Below, one piece after another: positions 18,701-26,237 of a DNA stretch of 64,000 bases (position 1 is its first letter; each line of letters starts with the position of its first letter). This stretch comes from Catalinimonas alkaloidigena (lineage in GTDB: Bacteria; Bacteroidota; Bacteroidia; Cytophagales; Cyclobacteriaceae), in assembly GCF_029504655.1 (NCBI RefSeq), contig NZ_JAQFIL010000001.1:5833001-5897000 (forward strand), written 5' to 3'. The position numbers were made by a program, and so were the translations under genes. Under the pieces are notes generated by a model that saw nothing but the letters and a program-made list of their open reading frames with translations, did no database searches and was not told the origin of the DNA.

Positions 18701-18771
18701 TGGCTTTTGAGCAGATTAGGTAGCCACAACACTAACACCCCTACAGCAAATATTTTATAAATTTTAATCAT
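15712..18771 (-). CDS. Large secreted protein: delta-60 repeats, two fibronectin III domains, type IX sorting domain
   Basis: A 1019-aa exported protein. After a signal peptide (IFAVGVLVLWLPNLLKSQ) come about twelve delta-60 repeats with the signature DGSLDxxF (TDGSLDMSYT, EDGKIDSSFT, QDGAIDDTFQ, ADGSLDQNFV, LDGSLDSTFI), which form a propeller or solenoid over residues about 40-730. Two fibronectin type III domains follow (LQWQDSSDYETGFRIYR; LSWEDLSDNEIGFIIER). The last 80 residues are a type IX secretion sorting domain (AFPNPSKGAFTV, LYDLQGKAI, GVYFLIV), so it is probably exported through the outer membrane and attached to the surface. The start was set at the ATG at 18769-18771; an in-frame ATG at 18804 would put 11 polar residues before the signal peptide. 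Binding target unknown. Confidence 0.88.
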   Translation of the reverse strand: MIKIYKIFAVGVLVLWLPNLLKSQNIDHQFKPFLRAYPSLHKTIVQSDGKIIVVGNVESVGYVKTSGLVRLHTDGSLDMSYTPPHKIWALYYGNGVDTRNRLYLMEERENYSTRLNRILSDGSVDEAFKINEDTGNIHSFDIQGDKCIVNASIWNHRGSENYILRLGEDGKIDSSFTVLQRDKAYMKPVVQADGKVLVYGIENDAPFIIRLNQDGAIDDTFQFTGELRGNHPSIQNIIPQKDGKCIVYGYFDFYNNTPSPGLLRLNADGSLDQNFVLPGPTANAFRNTLSAIFQLPSGKYVVTGYNYEQEKGSFTRLIWLNEDGSLDNTIESHEIFRSFHQNGGSIGSIAYSEGRTLVSGSFYKVDDKQVKGIVAFDESGNIITDFSPDLGGKATIEKAVLAKNGDIILAGNFYEINKVKANSIARISSGGEVVAEFSENIGIGPDGRIEGLAEQKDGKILVGGGFRKFNGQDKSGIIRLNEQGEIDEEFKSDIYLPYVGPGVNDIHVFEDSSILLAGRIEKGYENERYSNLIKVDNKGAIDKSFFPKSQNDWIQISDVLVSDESILIGGTTYKDDWQTVGYLRKLNLDGSLDSTFIVDTKLEPYGIHAISLTKNNTIITAGGHVFGYSDNDVNPIVQSSLEGEVQDIYSVGVNGNSSISEIFPNTDSTYILAGSFNKINRVSRKSLAMFDLKGRVYNDFRFDLDRSAQGVIRENEEHVLVYGSFSQVNDFPGFSGIVRLNIATPRPPSDLLVSVDKAMGIKLQWQDSSDYETGFRIYRQSGDSSAYVLVDSVDANVTTYWDQDVNPASTYAYMVVSIGDTLVSDFSNTARATTSEISLPGAPAGLTVALKNDNLYLSWEDLSDNEIGFIIERAEGDSFVAIDTVFIPSYTDSGINTEAAYRYQVKAYNVAGESAHSEEVTYIPQLITAIGDKIEVSENAFPNPSKGAFTVKVETQGLQKSDLSLYDLQGKAIRGLKVEIDKQSLKLDLSAYQEGVYFLIVHPKALERAKVFRLIRRNQ

Positions 18772-18974
18772 ATGATTTTTAATTATATTTTTCAGTAATG
18801 ACACTCAAATATATTATATTTTTTAATATATTATTTAAATTTTAGTGTTATCACATGAGTATACCCGATATTGCCCCTAATTGATTGACCTCATAAAATA
18901 GTAGCTACACATAGACTCAAACCGCTTGGTTTTAGCAGCAGAATTAGATACTTTCCTTGGTAATCCTAAACCTC

Positions 18975-19784
18975 ATGTTTCGCTTTAATACAATATCAGC
19001 TACCGATCTGGCATCTTTACGCCAGCAATGTTATCAGTCGCTTACAGCTCCCCTGGATGGGATGTGGGATAGCCTGATCCATAAGGCGGTGGTCAAAGGT
19101 ATTTTTTATCAGGATGACTGCATCGGATATCTGTGTCACGATCAGGCATTTACACTTATCAACTTTTTTGTGCTTGATGACTGGTTGAACCGCAGGGCAG
19201 AAATCTTCTCTCAACTGCTGAAAGAACAAGCTTTCCCCCAAGCTTACGTTAGCACTAACCATCCGGCTTTTCTGACCGCATGTATGGAGTTTGCCAAACG
19301 TGTCTCAGTGTATTATTACCTATTTGAAGACCGGCAGGACCAGCAATTCCAGCCTATGCTTTCGCCCGCATTTATAGAAGCTGAATTTGTACAGGCAAAA
19401 TACAAGGATACAGAGAAGGTGGTTAGTTTTTGTCAGCAAACGACTTCGGCAGACAAAGCCTGGCTGAACAGCTACATTCAGGAGTGGACGGATAAAGACG
19501 GAATGTACTACCTGCAACTGAAGGGCGAAATTCTAGGGACCTGCGAAATAAGAAAAAGTGATACGCAGCCTGGTTATGCGGATTTAGGAGCCATAGTGTC
19601 GGCCAAATATCGCGAGCAAGGCTTAGGTACTTATCTGATGCTCAAAGGGAAAGCCATTTGTTATGAAAGAGGATTAAAACCCATTTGCTCATGTCGGTAT
19701 GATAATGCCGGATCCAGAAGGATGATCGGGAATGCGGGATTTATCAATAAAAACCTGATGTTAAAAGTAAATTTTCTGATCTGA
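18975..19784 (+). CDS. GNAT-family N-acetyltransferase
   Basis: A 269-aa cytoplasmic enzyme. The C-terminal half is a GNAT domain: YYLQLKGEILGTCEIRKSD, then the acetyl-CoA-binding segment LGAIVSAKYREQGLGTYLM with the Q/RxxGxG/A pattern, and the closing RYDNAGSRRMIGNAGF. The N-terminal half (about 140 aa) looks like a degenerate second GNAT-like or specificity domain. The start was placed at the ATG at 18975; a TTG at 18957 is in frame but less likely. Substrate unknown. It stands alone between divergent and convergent neighbours. Confidence 0.82.
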   Translation: MFRFNTISATDLASLRQQCYQSLTAPLDGMWDSLIHKAVVKGIFYQDDCIGYLCHDQAFTLINFFVLDDWLNRRAEIFSQLLKEQAFPQAYVSTNHPAFLTACMEFAKRVSVYYYLFEDRQDQQFQPMLSPAFIEAEFVQAKYKDTEKVVSFCQQTTSADKAWLNSYIQEWTDKDGMYYLQLKGEILGTCEIRKSDTQPGYADLGAIVSAKYREQGLGTYLMLKGKAICYERGLKPICSCRYDNAGSRRMIGNAGFINKNLMLKVNFLI

Positions 19785-19807
19785 GCTTATAGCTTCTCCA
19801 CAAAAAA

Positions 19808-19830
19808 AAGCGGCTGAGTTAAGGCCGCTT
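19808..19830 (-). terminator. Rho-independent terminator, minus-strand orientation
   Basis: AAGCGGC at 19808-19814 pairs with GCCGCTT at 19824-19830. On the minus strand it is followed by eight Ts. It lies just after the GNAT stop and could also weakly stop plus-strand transcription. Confidence 0.6.
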
Positions 19831-20357
19831 GCAAACAATAAAATAATACGATTGAGTAGTTAGGTTGTGCGTGTAGTAGTTCTCAATAATTATGTGCCTT
19901 AATTATTTTTATGTTCGCTGGTTACAAATTTGATAAAGTTATCAGTAAAAGTCTTACAGTTTTTTGTCAATTGTTAACATTATTTTGACATAAAAAAATA
20001 CTGTTCCTGAATGAATGAAATAAGAAAATAAAAAAGGGCCAACAACAAATTTATCATTTGTCATTAGCCCCGTTGAAGCTTAAAAAATTGGATTAATGTC
20101 TTTTCACTTCCCATGACCCTTATTACTACCCAATGGTTGTCTTCGCTGGTAAAAATATTCCTGTAAGAATATAACATTTTGATTATCAGATAAATAAAAA
20201 TCATAACCTTTTGCACTTTTATCAAAGTGCTAACCAGCAAATACCTTAGTTTGAGCTTCACAACACTGCTTTTTGGGGTACGTACCCATTTGGATGCTTC
20301 CACTCAGCGCCAGGCAATTTAGAAGCAGGGGTTCGTTGAAAAGACTTATTCCCCAGT
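19831..20357. other. AT-rich spacer with a second minus-strand terminator and a doubtful small frame
   Basis: Between the GNAT gene and the FAD oxidase I see one imperfect stem-loop at 20036-20072; read on the minus strand it starts GGGGCTAATGACAAAT and is followed by TTTTTTATTTT, a likely terminator for the oxidase transcript. A minus-strand frame at 20064-20303 (79 codons, or 46 from an internal ATG at 20204) is reported separately with low confidence. Confidence 0.5.
20064..20303 (-). CDS. Doubtful small protein downstream of the FAD oxidase
   Basis: A 79-codon frame whose last 30 residues (NIFTSEDNHWVVIRVMGSEK) look protein-like, whereas the first half does not. A 46-aa version could start at the ATG at 20202-20204 and would begin with a hydrophobic segment (IFIYLIIKML). 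Its end runs into the stem of a terminator. No family is recognised, and it may be the remnant of a longer gene. Confidence 0.25.
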   Translation of the reverse strand: MEASKWVRTPKSSVVKLKLRYLLVSTLIKVQKVMIFIYLIIKMLYSYRNIFTSEDNHWVVIRVMGSEKTLIQFFKLQRG

Positions 20358-21896
20358 TCAGGGCTTAGTAGCCATATTCTGCTTAGCACTTTGCAGGGTT
20401 CCGGTTGGGGTTGCCAAACGCAGACGATCAGCGAAGCCATTCAGGAAAGTACCTTTCGGATTGAAGCGAAGCATCACCCTTTGCCACTGGTCAAACCTGG
20501 GGTACCATTGACAAATCAATCCGGGCTGCCCATCCAGACGGTTAGTGATTTTACCCCAGTGCGGCTTACCGCCCATTTTCAGGTTCAGGTCCTGATAGGC
20601 GTTGAGAATTAGCCTTGACTTACGCTGTTTCACCAAAGCAGGATTACCGATGTAGCAGGCATCCATCTGATATTCCGGGGCGATAAACGCATCCGAGGCT
20701 TTGACAAAACGAATGGTCGGCGAAGAACTGGGATAAACACCTACATGCTTTACCAGTTCATCTACTTTGGCAAAAATAGCTTCCACCACCTGTATATACT
20801 CCTCGGGTTTATGTCGGTCGTAAGCAAACTCAGCACCATGCCCCTGGCTGGCAATGAATTCCAGTCCCTGAAAAAGTACTTTATACGATTTGTCTACATA
20901 AGTCTGATCCCTCACCGCTTTGATGGATTGGTTCAGTGAAGCCGGCACCAGTTTCGGCAGATAATTGACGATCAGTAAAGTCAGGTAATAGGTGATGGGT
21001 ATGCTGCCCAGGATAAGGCTCAGCAGGTTACGACTCCTATCTCGTAACGTCCGGTATCTGGGCTTATCTACCTCAAAAGTGCGAGCAACCATACAACTGT
21101 GATTCCCACCCCTCTTATAAGGATTGACCACAATGAACAGACTCCTGATAGGACGCTTTACCTGCTTGCCTTCAAGCTTGATCGGATAATCATCAAAAAC
21201 AGAACCATCCAAAAGTTGTTGTTTCAGCACAGACCACTGCATGACGTCCCGGTTTTCGTACAGCCAGTAGCGAGGACGCACTTCTATGATGTAAGAATGT
21301 ACAATACCACTATAGCCCATACTGACGACAGCGCTGTAAAATACTTCATCGTCCTGTACCAAAGTAACTTCATCCTCCTGATGCTGTGTGACTGTAGTGA
21401 TACCCTGAGAAGGCTCTATTCTATATAATTTCCCTTCAGCCGCTACCAGCAGTATGGAGCGCACCATCCCAGAAAGAGATTGTAAATTTCTTCCACCTCC
21501 ATGCGTTCCCGTAGCAATGGCCCCGCTGATCGTCTGGTTGTCAATGGCTCCCATATTGATGAGCGCCAGTTTTTTCTTATCCAGTACACGGTTGAGTTTT
21601 TGGACAGTAATACCCGCCTCCACTTCTACCAGGGAATTGCCTTGAGTTTTTACTTTGTCATTTTCCAATACTTTCACCTTTTTGAGATAGCGCATATCCA
21701 GCAAGAAGCCATCGGGCATAGCTACATCTGAGTAAGAGTGACCAGCCCCTACCGCGCGTATTCTGAAGCCTTCCCGCTCTGCTTCCCGTACAGCATCCTG
21801 TACATCTTTCAAATTTTCGGGAAGAAGATATTTGTAGGGAAAAACCTCATGGCGATTGATTTTATTCTTCCATCGGCGGTGACGAAATTCTTTCAT
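20358..21896 (-). CDS. FAD-linked oxidase of the aldonolactone oxidase family
   Basis: A 512-aa flavoenzyme. Residues about 18-190 are the FAD-binding PCMH domain: YLLPENLKDVQDAVREAE, the FAD loop VGAGHSYSDVAMPDGFLLDM and GTHGGGRNLQSLSG. The C-terminal catalytic half is of the D-arabinono-lactone/L-gulonolactone oxidase type and ends with the family motif KPHWGK. Such enzymes oxidise sugar lactones or polyols at C1 or C2 with oxygen or another acceptor. In this copy the GTHGGG lacks the His-Gly-Ser/Thr seen in covalently flavinylated members, so covalent attachment is uncertain. There is no signal peptide. It is a single-gene unit, and its true substrate cannot be read. Confidence 0.85.
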   Translation of the reverse strand: MKEFRHRRWKNKINRHEVFPYKYLLPENLKDVQDAVREAEREGFRIRAVGAGHSYSDVAMPDGFLLDMRYLKKVKVLENDKVKTQGNSLVEVEAGITVQKLNRVLDKKKLALINMGAIDNQTISGAIATGTHGGGRNLQSLSGMVRSILLVAAEGKLYRIEPSQGITTVTQHQEDEVTLVQDDEVFYSAVVSMGYSGIVHSYIIEVRPRYWLYENRDVMQWSVLKQQLLDGSVFDDYPIKLEGKQVKRPIRSLFIVVNPYKRGGNHSCMVARTFEVDKPRYRTLRDRSRNLLSLILGSIPITYYLTLLIVNYLPKLVPASLNQSIKAVRDQTYVDKSYKVLFQGLEFIASQGHGAEFAYDRHKPEEYIQVVEAIFAKVDELVKHVGVYPSSSPTIRFVKASDAFIAPEYQMDACYIGNPALVKQRKSRLILNAYQDLNLKMGGKPHWGKITNRLDGQPGLICQWYPRFDQWQRVMLRFNPKGTFLNGFADRLRLATPTGTLQSAKQNMATKP

Positions 21897-22079
21897 ATCA
21901 GGCTGGGGCTGGTAGTTAGGCTTAATTTACAAAAATTTAGGCTTAGGTAAATATTCATCAGACATTACAGGCAGAGGTATCCCGACTTTCAGTCTGTCAG
22001 ACAAAAATGGAGTTCATCACAGCAGTAAGGAAATACAGAAGTATCAGCCTGCCCCCATAAAATGAAGCGTAGGCAAGTA

Positions 22080-22742
22080 CTAAGGTTGGGTCTTGCGATA
22101 AAGCAAGTATGAATGGATAATGGGGAAAAATATCAATACTAATGTAGTAGCAGCAAACAAAATATAGTATGCTGTATTGCCCAGCCGAAATACAAATAAC
22201 AGCAGAACGAGTGAACAGGATACCCAGAGTTTGGAAGCTACTCTGTGTACCTGACGCCAGACTTCAGGGCTTTCCAAGGTCCAGGGCGTACGGATTCCGG
22301 CAAAGTAGTTGGGCGGAAATTTTGACATCATATTGCCCAGTACAAGATATAGCGCAATAATACAAAGCTTCGCAATCAGAATGATGTCAAGTGCGTAGCC
22401 TGTAGCCTTGAGTACCACACTTCCCATCACTACGGCTAAAAAAGCCATGACGATCATACGAACAAGGCGCAATGGCTTGATAAGACGTTTGCTTTGCGGC
22501 TTTGGATCTATATAGGGCACTACCGAAAGTATCGCATAGGTAAATAAATTTATGGCTATCAGAAATATCAAGAAAGAAGTTTTATCCTGATAGCCATTAG
22601 CCTCTCCGTTCAGGCCCCAATGTGTAGCAAATCGCTCAGGGAGCTGATTCCATAAGGATAATGTTAATACAAGCGGAAGCAGTAGAAATAATAAGGCAAG
22701 CCAATCTTTACGTAAAAACTCACCCAGTTTTAATTCTTTCAT
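22080..22742 (-). CDS. SdpI-family integral membrane protein
   Basis: A 220-aa protein with about six hydrophobic segments. The N-terminal DUF1648-type part has the family pattern PLVLTLSLWNQLPERFATHWGLNGEANGY; the C-terminal SdpI part has GNMMSKFPPNYFAGIRTPWTLES and WRQVHRVASKLW. In Bacillus subtilis SdpI is the immunity receptor for the SdpC killing factor and sequesters the repressor SdpR at the membrane. Its start codon overlaps the stop of the ArsR-like gene upstream (ATGA), so the two are translated together. No SdpC-like toxin gene is in the window, so the role may be a general envelope-stress sensor. Confidence 0.85.
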   Translation of the reverse strand: MKELKLGEFLRKDWLALLFLLLPLVLTLSLWNQLPERFATHWGLNGEANGYQDKTSFLIFLIAINLFTYAILSVVPYIDPKPQSKRLIKPLRLVRMIVMAFLAVVMGSVVLKATGYALDIILIAKLCIIALYLVLGNMMSKFPPNYFAGIRTPWTLESPEVWRQVHRVASKLWVSCSLVLLLFVFRLGNTAYYILFAATTLVLIFFPIIHSYLLYRKTQP

Positions 22743-23029
22743 AAAGGTTTTCTTTTTTGTTCAGATTTGTTTTTAGGCTGATTCAGATCCATCAGCCAGC
22801 TTATGACTTCATCTAATACAGTGGTATTCAGCGAGTAGTAGATATACTGCCCCTGCTTGCTGGCAAAAACCAGGTCAGCATTTTTCAATAAGTCAAGATG
22901 ATAAGAAATACTGGGCTTGCTGATATGAAAAGCTTCTGAGATTTGGCCGGCTGTCAGGTCTTTATCTTTCAACATCTCCAGTATTTGCCTTCGGGTAGGG
23001 TCGCCCATCGCTTTAAAGAATCCTTTCAT
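22739..23029 (-). CDS. ArsR-family autorepressor, SdpR-like
   Basis: A 96-aa winged-helix repressor: KAMGDPTRRQILEMLKDKDLTAGQISEAFHISKPSISYHLDLLK is the ArsR helix-turn-helix, followed by the wing ADLVFASKQGQYIYYSL. The Cys residues of metal-sensing ArsR proteins are absent, which fits the SdpR type that responds to its membrane partner rather than to metal. It is the first gene of a two-gene unit with SdpI, and a perfect inverted repeat lies five bases before its ATG, suggesting autoregulation. Confidence 0.87.
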   Translation of the reverse strand: MKGFFKAMGDPTRRQILEMLKDKDLTAGQISEAFHISKPSISYHLDLLKNADLVFASKQGQYIYYSLNTTVLDEVISWLMDLNQPKNKSEQKRKPL

Positions 23030-23033
23030 ATAG

Positions 23034-23057
23034 ATATTTAGTTAACTATCTAAATAT
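23034..23057. promoter_or_regulatory. Operator candidate of the SdpR/SdpI operon
   Basis: ATATTTAG at 23034-23041 and CTAAATAT at 23050-23057 form a perfect 8-bp inverted repeat with an 8-base spacer that contains GTTAAC-like symmetry. The size and the position immediately before the repressor start fit ArsR-family operators. Confidence 0.6.
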
Positions 23058-23219
23058 ACTTATTCTTCATTGGGAAAGGAAATGAAACCTAAGGATTTTT
23101 TGCTCTGAATACGCAAAGTCAATAAAATAATATTCTTTATATTAATAATTTTTTAGAATTTAATTTCATTTATTAAACACTTTGCTATTATTTTGCTGAA
23201 TAAATATGAATTACACAAT

Positions 23220-26200
23220 ATGAAAGCTAAAGCTTTACTACCTTCAAACCTAATCATCCTTTGGGCTTCTCTTTGTTTGTTGGGTTGCTCCGCAGACTCA
23301 CAAAGCACACAGGATGAAAAACTTATTACTACAGAGGTACTTTTGGAAGAAGGCACCAATATGGCAGTTGCTCTTTCTCCCGATAGCACTACCCTTGCCT
23401 TAGATTTACAAGGGACCATCTGGGTAATGCCTGTATCAGGAGGTAAAGCCCGACCCATCACCGATGGCATGGGAGATTGTCATGAGCCTGCCTGGTCACC
23501 GGATGGGACTAAACTCACCTTCCATTCTTACAAAAGTGGCTACTATCACATCTGGAGCATTCAAAAAGATGGAAGCCAGCTCAAGCAGATTACGTATGGA
23601 CAATTTGACGACCGGGAGCCTCACTGGTCGCCAGATGGGCAGCATATCATTTTTTCTTCCGATAGAAATGGTAATTACGACATCTGGAAAGTTCATCTCG
23701 GCTCAGGCAAACTACAAGCTCTAACAGATGATGCTGCTAACGAATACCACCCTGCTTATGCTCCTGATGGCTCTGCTGTCGCTTTCGTTTCTGAAAACAA
23801 GGAGCAAGCAGGTATCTACCTGATGGATGCTGATGGCTCAAACCCAGCACTTAGTGCTGCTTCAGAAAACAGTTTGGCATCTCCTTCCTGGAGTCCTGAT
23901 CAGCAGCACCTGATTTTTACTGCATATGATGGTAAAAACAGCCAGTTAGTTTACCATACCCTTAACAGCACAGATACTTCAAAGGTCCTTACTGCCGATG
24001 AAGACATTTTTCCTTTCCGTACTGCCTGGCTTTCTGAGCAGGAGATTCTCTACACTGCTGATGGTAAGATTAAAAAACGCATCATCGGACAGGAAGGCTT
24101 TAGCACCATACCCATGGAGGCTACGGTTACACTCCAGCGTTATGCCTACGACAGAAAAACTTACAACTTCAGCGATACTACTGCCAGACCAAGCCTGGGC
24201 ATTATGGGACCGGTCATTTCTCCTGATGGGCAAACTGTAGCTTTCACCGCCCTGGGTGATATCTGGCTCAAGCCTTTGGCAGGTGAAGCAAAACCGATGA
24301 CAAACGATAAATTTGTGGACATTAATCCCACTTGGTCACCTGATGGAGATAAAGTCGCTTATTTGTCTGACCGGGATGGCAATATGGATTTATGGGTACA
24401 CACGCTTAGCAGTGGTCAAACTGAAAAACTGGTGGACCTGGAAGAAGATTTGGGTTTTCCTGCCTGGTCGCCGGATGGTGCCAGGATCGCTTACTTTGCC
24501 CGTGATACTCGTAATGTATGGGGCAGTGGTGAGTTGCAAATTGTAACTGTAAGCACAGAAAAAATCAATGCACTGGAAGACACATACTTCGTCCCCAGTA
24601 AGCCCGCATGGTCACCTGATAGTAAAACACTTGCGATCATGGTGCTGCAGGCTGCTTCTACCCGCTACCGTGAAGGTTTGAGCCAGATCATGCTGATTAC
24701 TACCGAAGGTGAAGTGCTGGACTATGTTTCACCAGAAGAAGGCCGTACACCAGCCATCCGTAATGTCAATGGCCCTGCCTGGTCACCGGACGGAAAACAT
24801 ATGGCCTACATCCAGGATGGTTTGCTCTGGATACTCCCGGTAGACGAACAAGGTATGCCCAGCGGTGCTCCTGAAGCACTTAGTCAGGAGTTAGCTTCAG
24901 CCCCCAGCTGGACAAAAAATGGAGAAAAAATACTGTATCTGGCTACGGACACACTTAAGTTGATAGACATTGAAACGAAAGAGATACAACCCATACCTTT
25001 AGCTCTGTACTGGAAAAATGAAGTGGCCGATGCGCAGTTTGTGGTACATGCCGGCAAGCTTTTCAATGGGGTGGATTCTACGTATCAGGAGAATGTGGAT
25101 ATTATCGTGGAAGGGAACCGCATCAAAGAAATTACTGCTCACCAGGAGAGTTATAATATTCCGGTGATTGATGCTTCGGATAAGACCATCATCCCCGGAC
25201 TATTCGAAATGCATACGCATCAACACGCTACAGTTGGAGAGAAACTAGGCAGAATATGGCTCTCTTATGGGATCACCAATGTACGGGAGCCGGGCGCTGA
25301 CCCTTATGATGCTTTGGAACGAAAAGAAGCCTGGGCCAGTGGGAAACGGCCCGGTCCCCGTGAATTTTTTACGGGAGGGCTTACCGATGGCAGCCGTATT
25401 TATTATGGACTGGCCAACAGTGTCATCCATGGAGCACATATGGAACTTGAATTAGAACGTGCTGACAGATTAGGCTACGACCTCATCAAAACTTATGTGC
25501 GTATGCCTGATTCAATTCAGCAGATCATCACAGAAGCAGCGCATGAAATGGGCATCCCGGTCTCCTCACACGAAATCTACCCGGCTATGCGCTACAATGT
25601 AGATGCGGTAGAACATATCAGGGGGACCAGCCGCCGGGGTTATTCTATGAAACAGTCCAACCTCAAAGCTACCTATGATGACGTTATCCAATTGCTTGCC
25701 AAATCCCAGATGAACATAACACCTACCATTGGTTTGCAGGGAGGCTTCTATGTGCTGGCCGAAAAAAACCCCGGCATATATGCTAACCGTCAGCTCAATG
25801 CACTCTATCCCGAGCAATATGTGTTGGGTTTAAGATCAAATGTTCAGAGAATTAACAAGATATATCCTGCTTACCTGGAAAACTTTGAGGCTATCCAGAA
25901 AGGTGTCTATGACATAGTGAAGGCAGGTGGAAAAGTGGCAGCAGGTACTGACTCGCCCTTCATTCCTTACGGTACCAGTTTGCATGTGGAGATGCAGCTC
26001 TTTGTGGATGGCGGGCTGACGCCCATGCAGGCACTACAGACTGCCACGATTAGAGCTGCCGAAGCTATAGGAGTAGCCCGGGACCTGGGAAGCATAGAGG
26101 CAGGAAAGGTCGCTGACTTTGTAATTGTAGAAGGTGATCCGCTTACTAATATTGAAGACGCCTGGAATGTGGTAAGTACCTTTAAAGGAGGTACTCGCTA

Positions 26201-26237
26201 TGACATTGATGAATTATTGGAAAAACCAACACTATGA
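23220..26237 (+). CDS. Lipoprotein with TolB-like PD40 propeller and C-terminal amidohydrolase domain
   Basis: A 1005-aa lipoprotein; the lipobox is LLGC with Cys at 23. Residues about 40-610 are PD40/TolB-type propeller repeats with the signature PxWSPDGxxLxF (EPAWSPDGTKLTFHS, EPHWSPDGQHIIFSSDRNGNYDIW, NPTWSPDGDKVAYLSDRDGNMDLW). Residues about 640-1005 are a metal-dependent amidohydrolase of the imidazolonepropionase/prolidase-like branch: PGLFEMHTHQH (metal ligands), a His in VSSHEIYPAM, a His in VEHIRG and the metal Asp in AAGTDSPF, ending GSIEAGKVADFVIVEGDPL. The propeller may gate or feed peptides or amides to the active site, as in tricorn-like proteins. It is translationally coupled to the next gene (ATGA). 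The start is the ATG at 23220, not the in-frame TTG upstream. Confidence 0.88.
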   Translation: MKAKALLPSNLIILWASLCLLGCSADSQSTQDEKLITTEVLLEEGTNMAVALSPDSTTLALDLQGTIWVMPVSGGKARPITDGMGDCHEPAWSPDGTKLTFHSYKSGYYHIWSIQKDGSQLKQITYGQFDDREPHWSPDGQHIIFSSDRNGNYDIWKVHLGSGKLQALTDDAANEYHPAYAPDGSAVAFVSENKEQAGIYLMDADGSNPALSAASENSLASPSWSPDQQHLIFTAYDGKNSQLVYHTLNSTDTSKVLTADEDIFPFRTAWLSEQEILYTADGKIKKRIIGQEGFSTIPMEATVTLQRYAYDRKTYNFSDTTARPSLGIMGPVISPDGQTVAFTALGDIWLKPLAGEAKPMTNDKFVDINPTWSPDGDKVAYLSDRDGNMDLWVHTLSSGQTEKLVDLEEDLGFPAWSPDGARIAYFARDTRNVWGSGELQIVTVSTEKINALEDTYFVPSKPAWSPDSKTLAIMVLQAASTRYREGLSQIMLITTEGEVLDYVSPEEGRTPAIRNVNGPAWSPDGKHMAYIQDGLLWILPVDEQGMPSGAPEALSQELASAPSWTKNGEKILYLATDTLKLIDIETKEIQPIPLALYWKNEVADAQFVVHAGKLFNGVDSTYQENVDIIVEGNRIKEITAHQESYNIPVIDASDKTIIPGLFEMHTHQHATVGEKLGRIWLSYGITNVREPGADPYDALERKEAWASGKRPGPREFFTGGLTDGSRIYYGLANSVIHGAHMELELERADRLGYDLIKTYVRMPDSIQQIITEAAHEMGIPVSSHEIYPAMRYNVDAVEHIRGTSRRGYSMKQSNLKATYDDVIQLLAKSQMNITPTIGLQGGFYVLAEKNPGIYANRQLNALYPEQYVLGLRSNVQRINKIYPAYLENFEAIQKGVYDIVKAGGKVAAGTDSPFIPYGTSLHVEMQLFVDGGLTPMQALQTATIRAAEAIGVARDLGSIEAGKVADFVIVEGDPLTNIEDAWNVVSTFKGGTRYDIDELLEKPTL

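Noticed and set aside
20358..22742. An operon joining the SdpR/SdpI pair to the FAD oxidase
   Set aside because: A gap of more than 180 bases separates them and there is no functional link.
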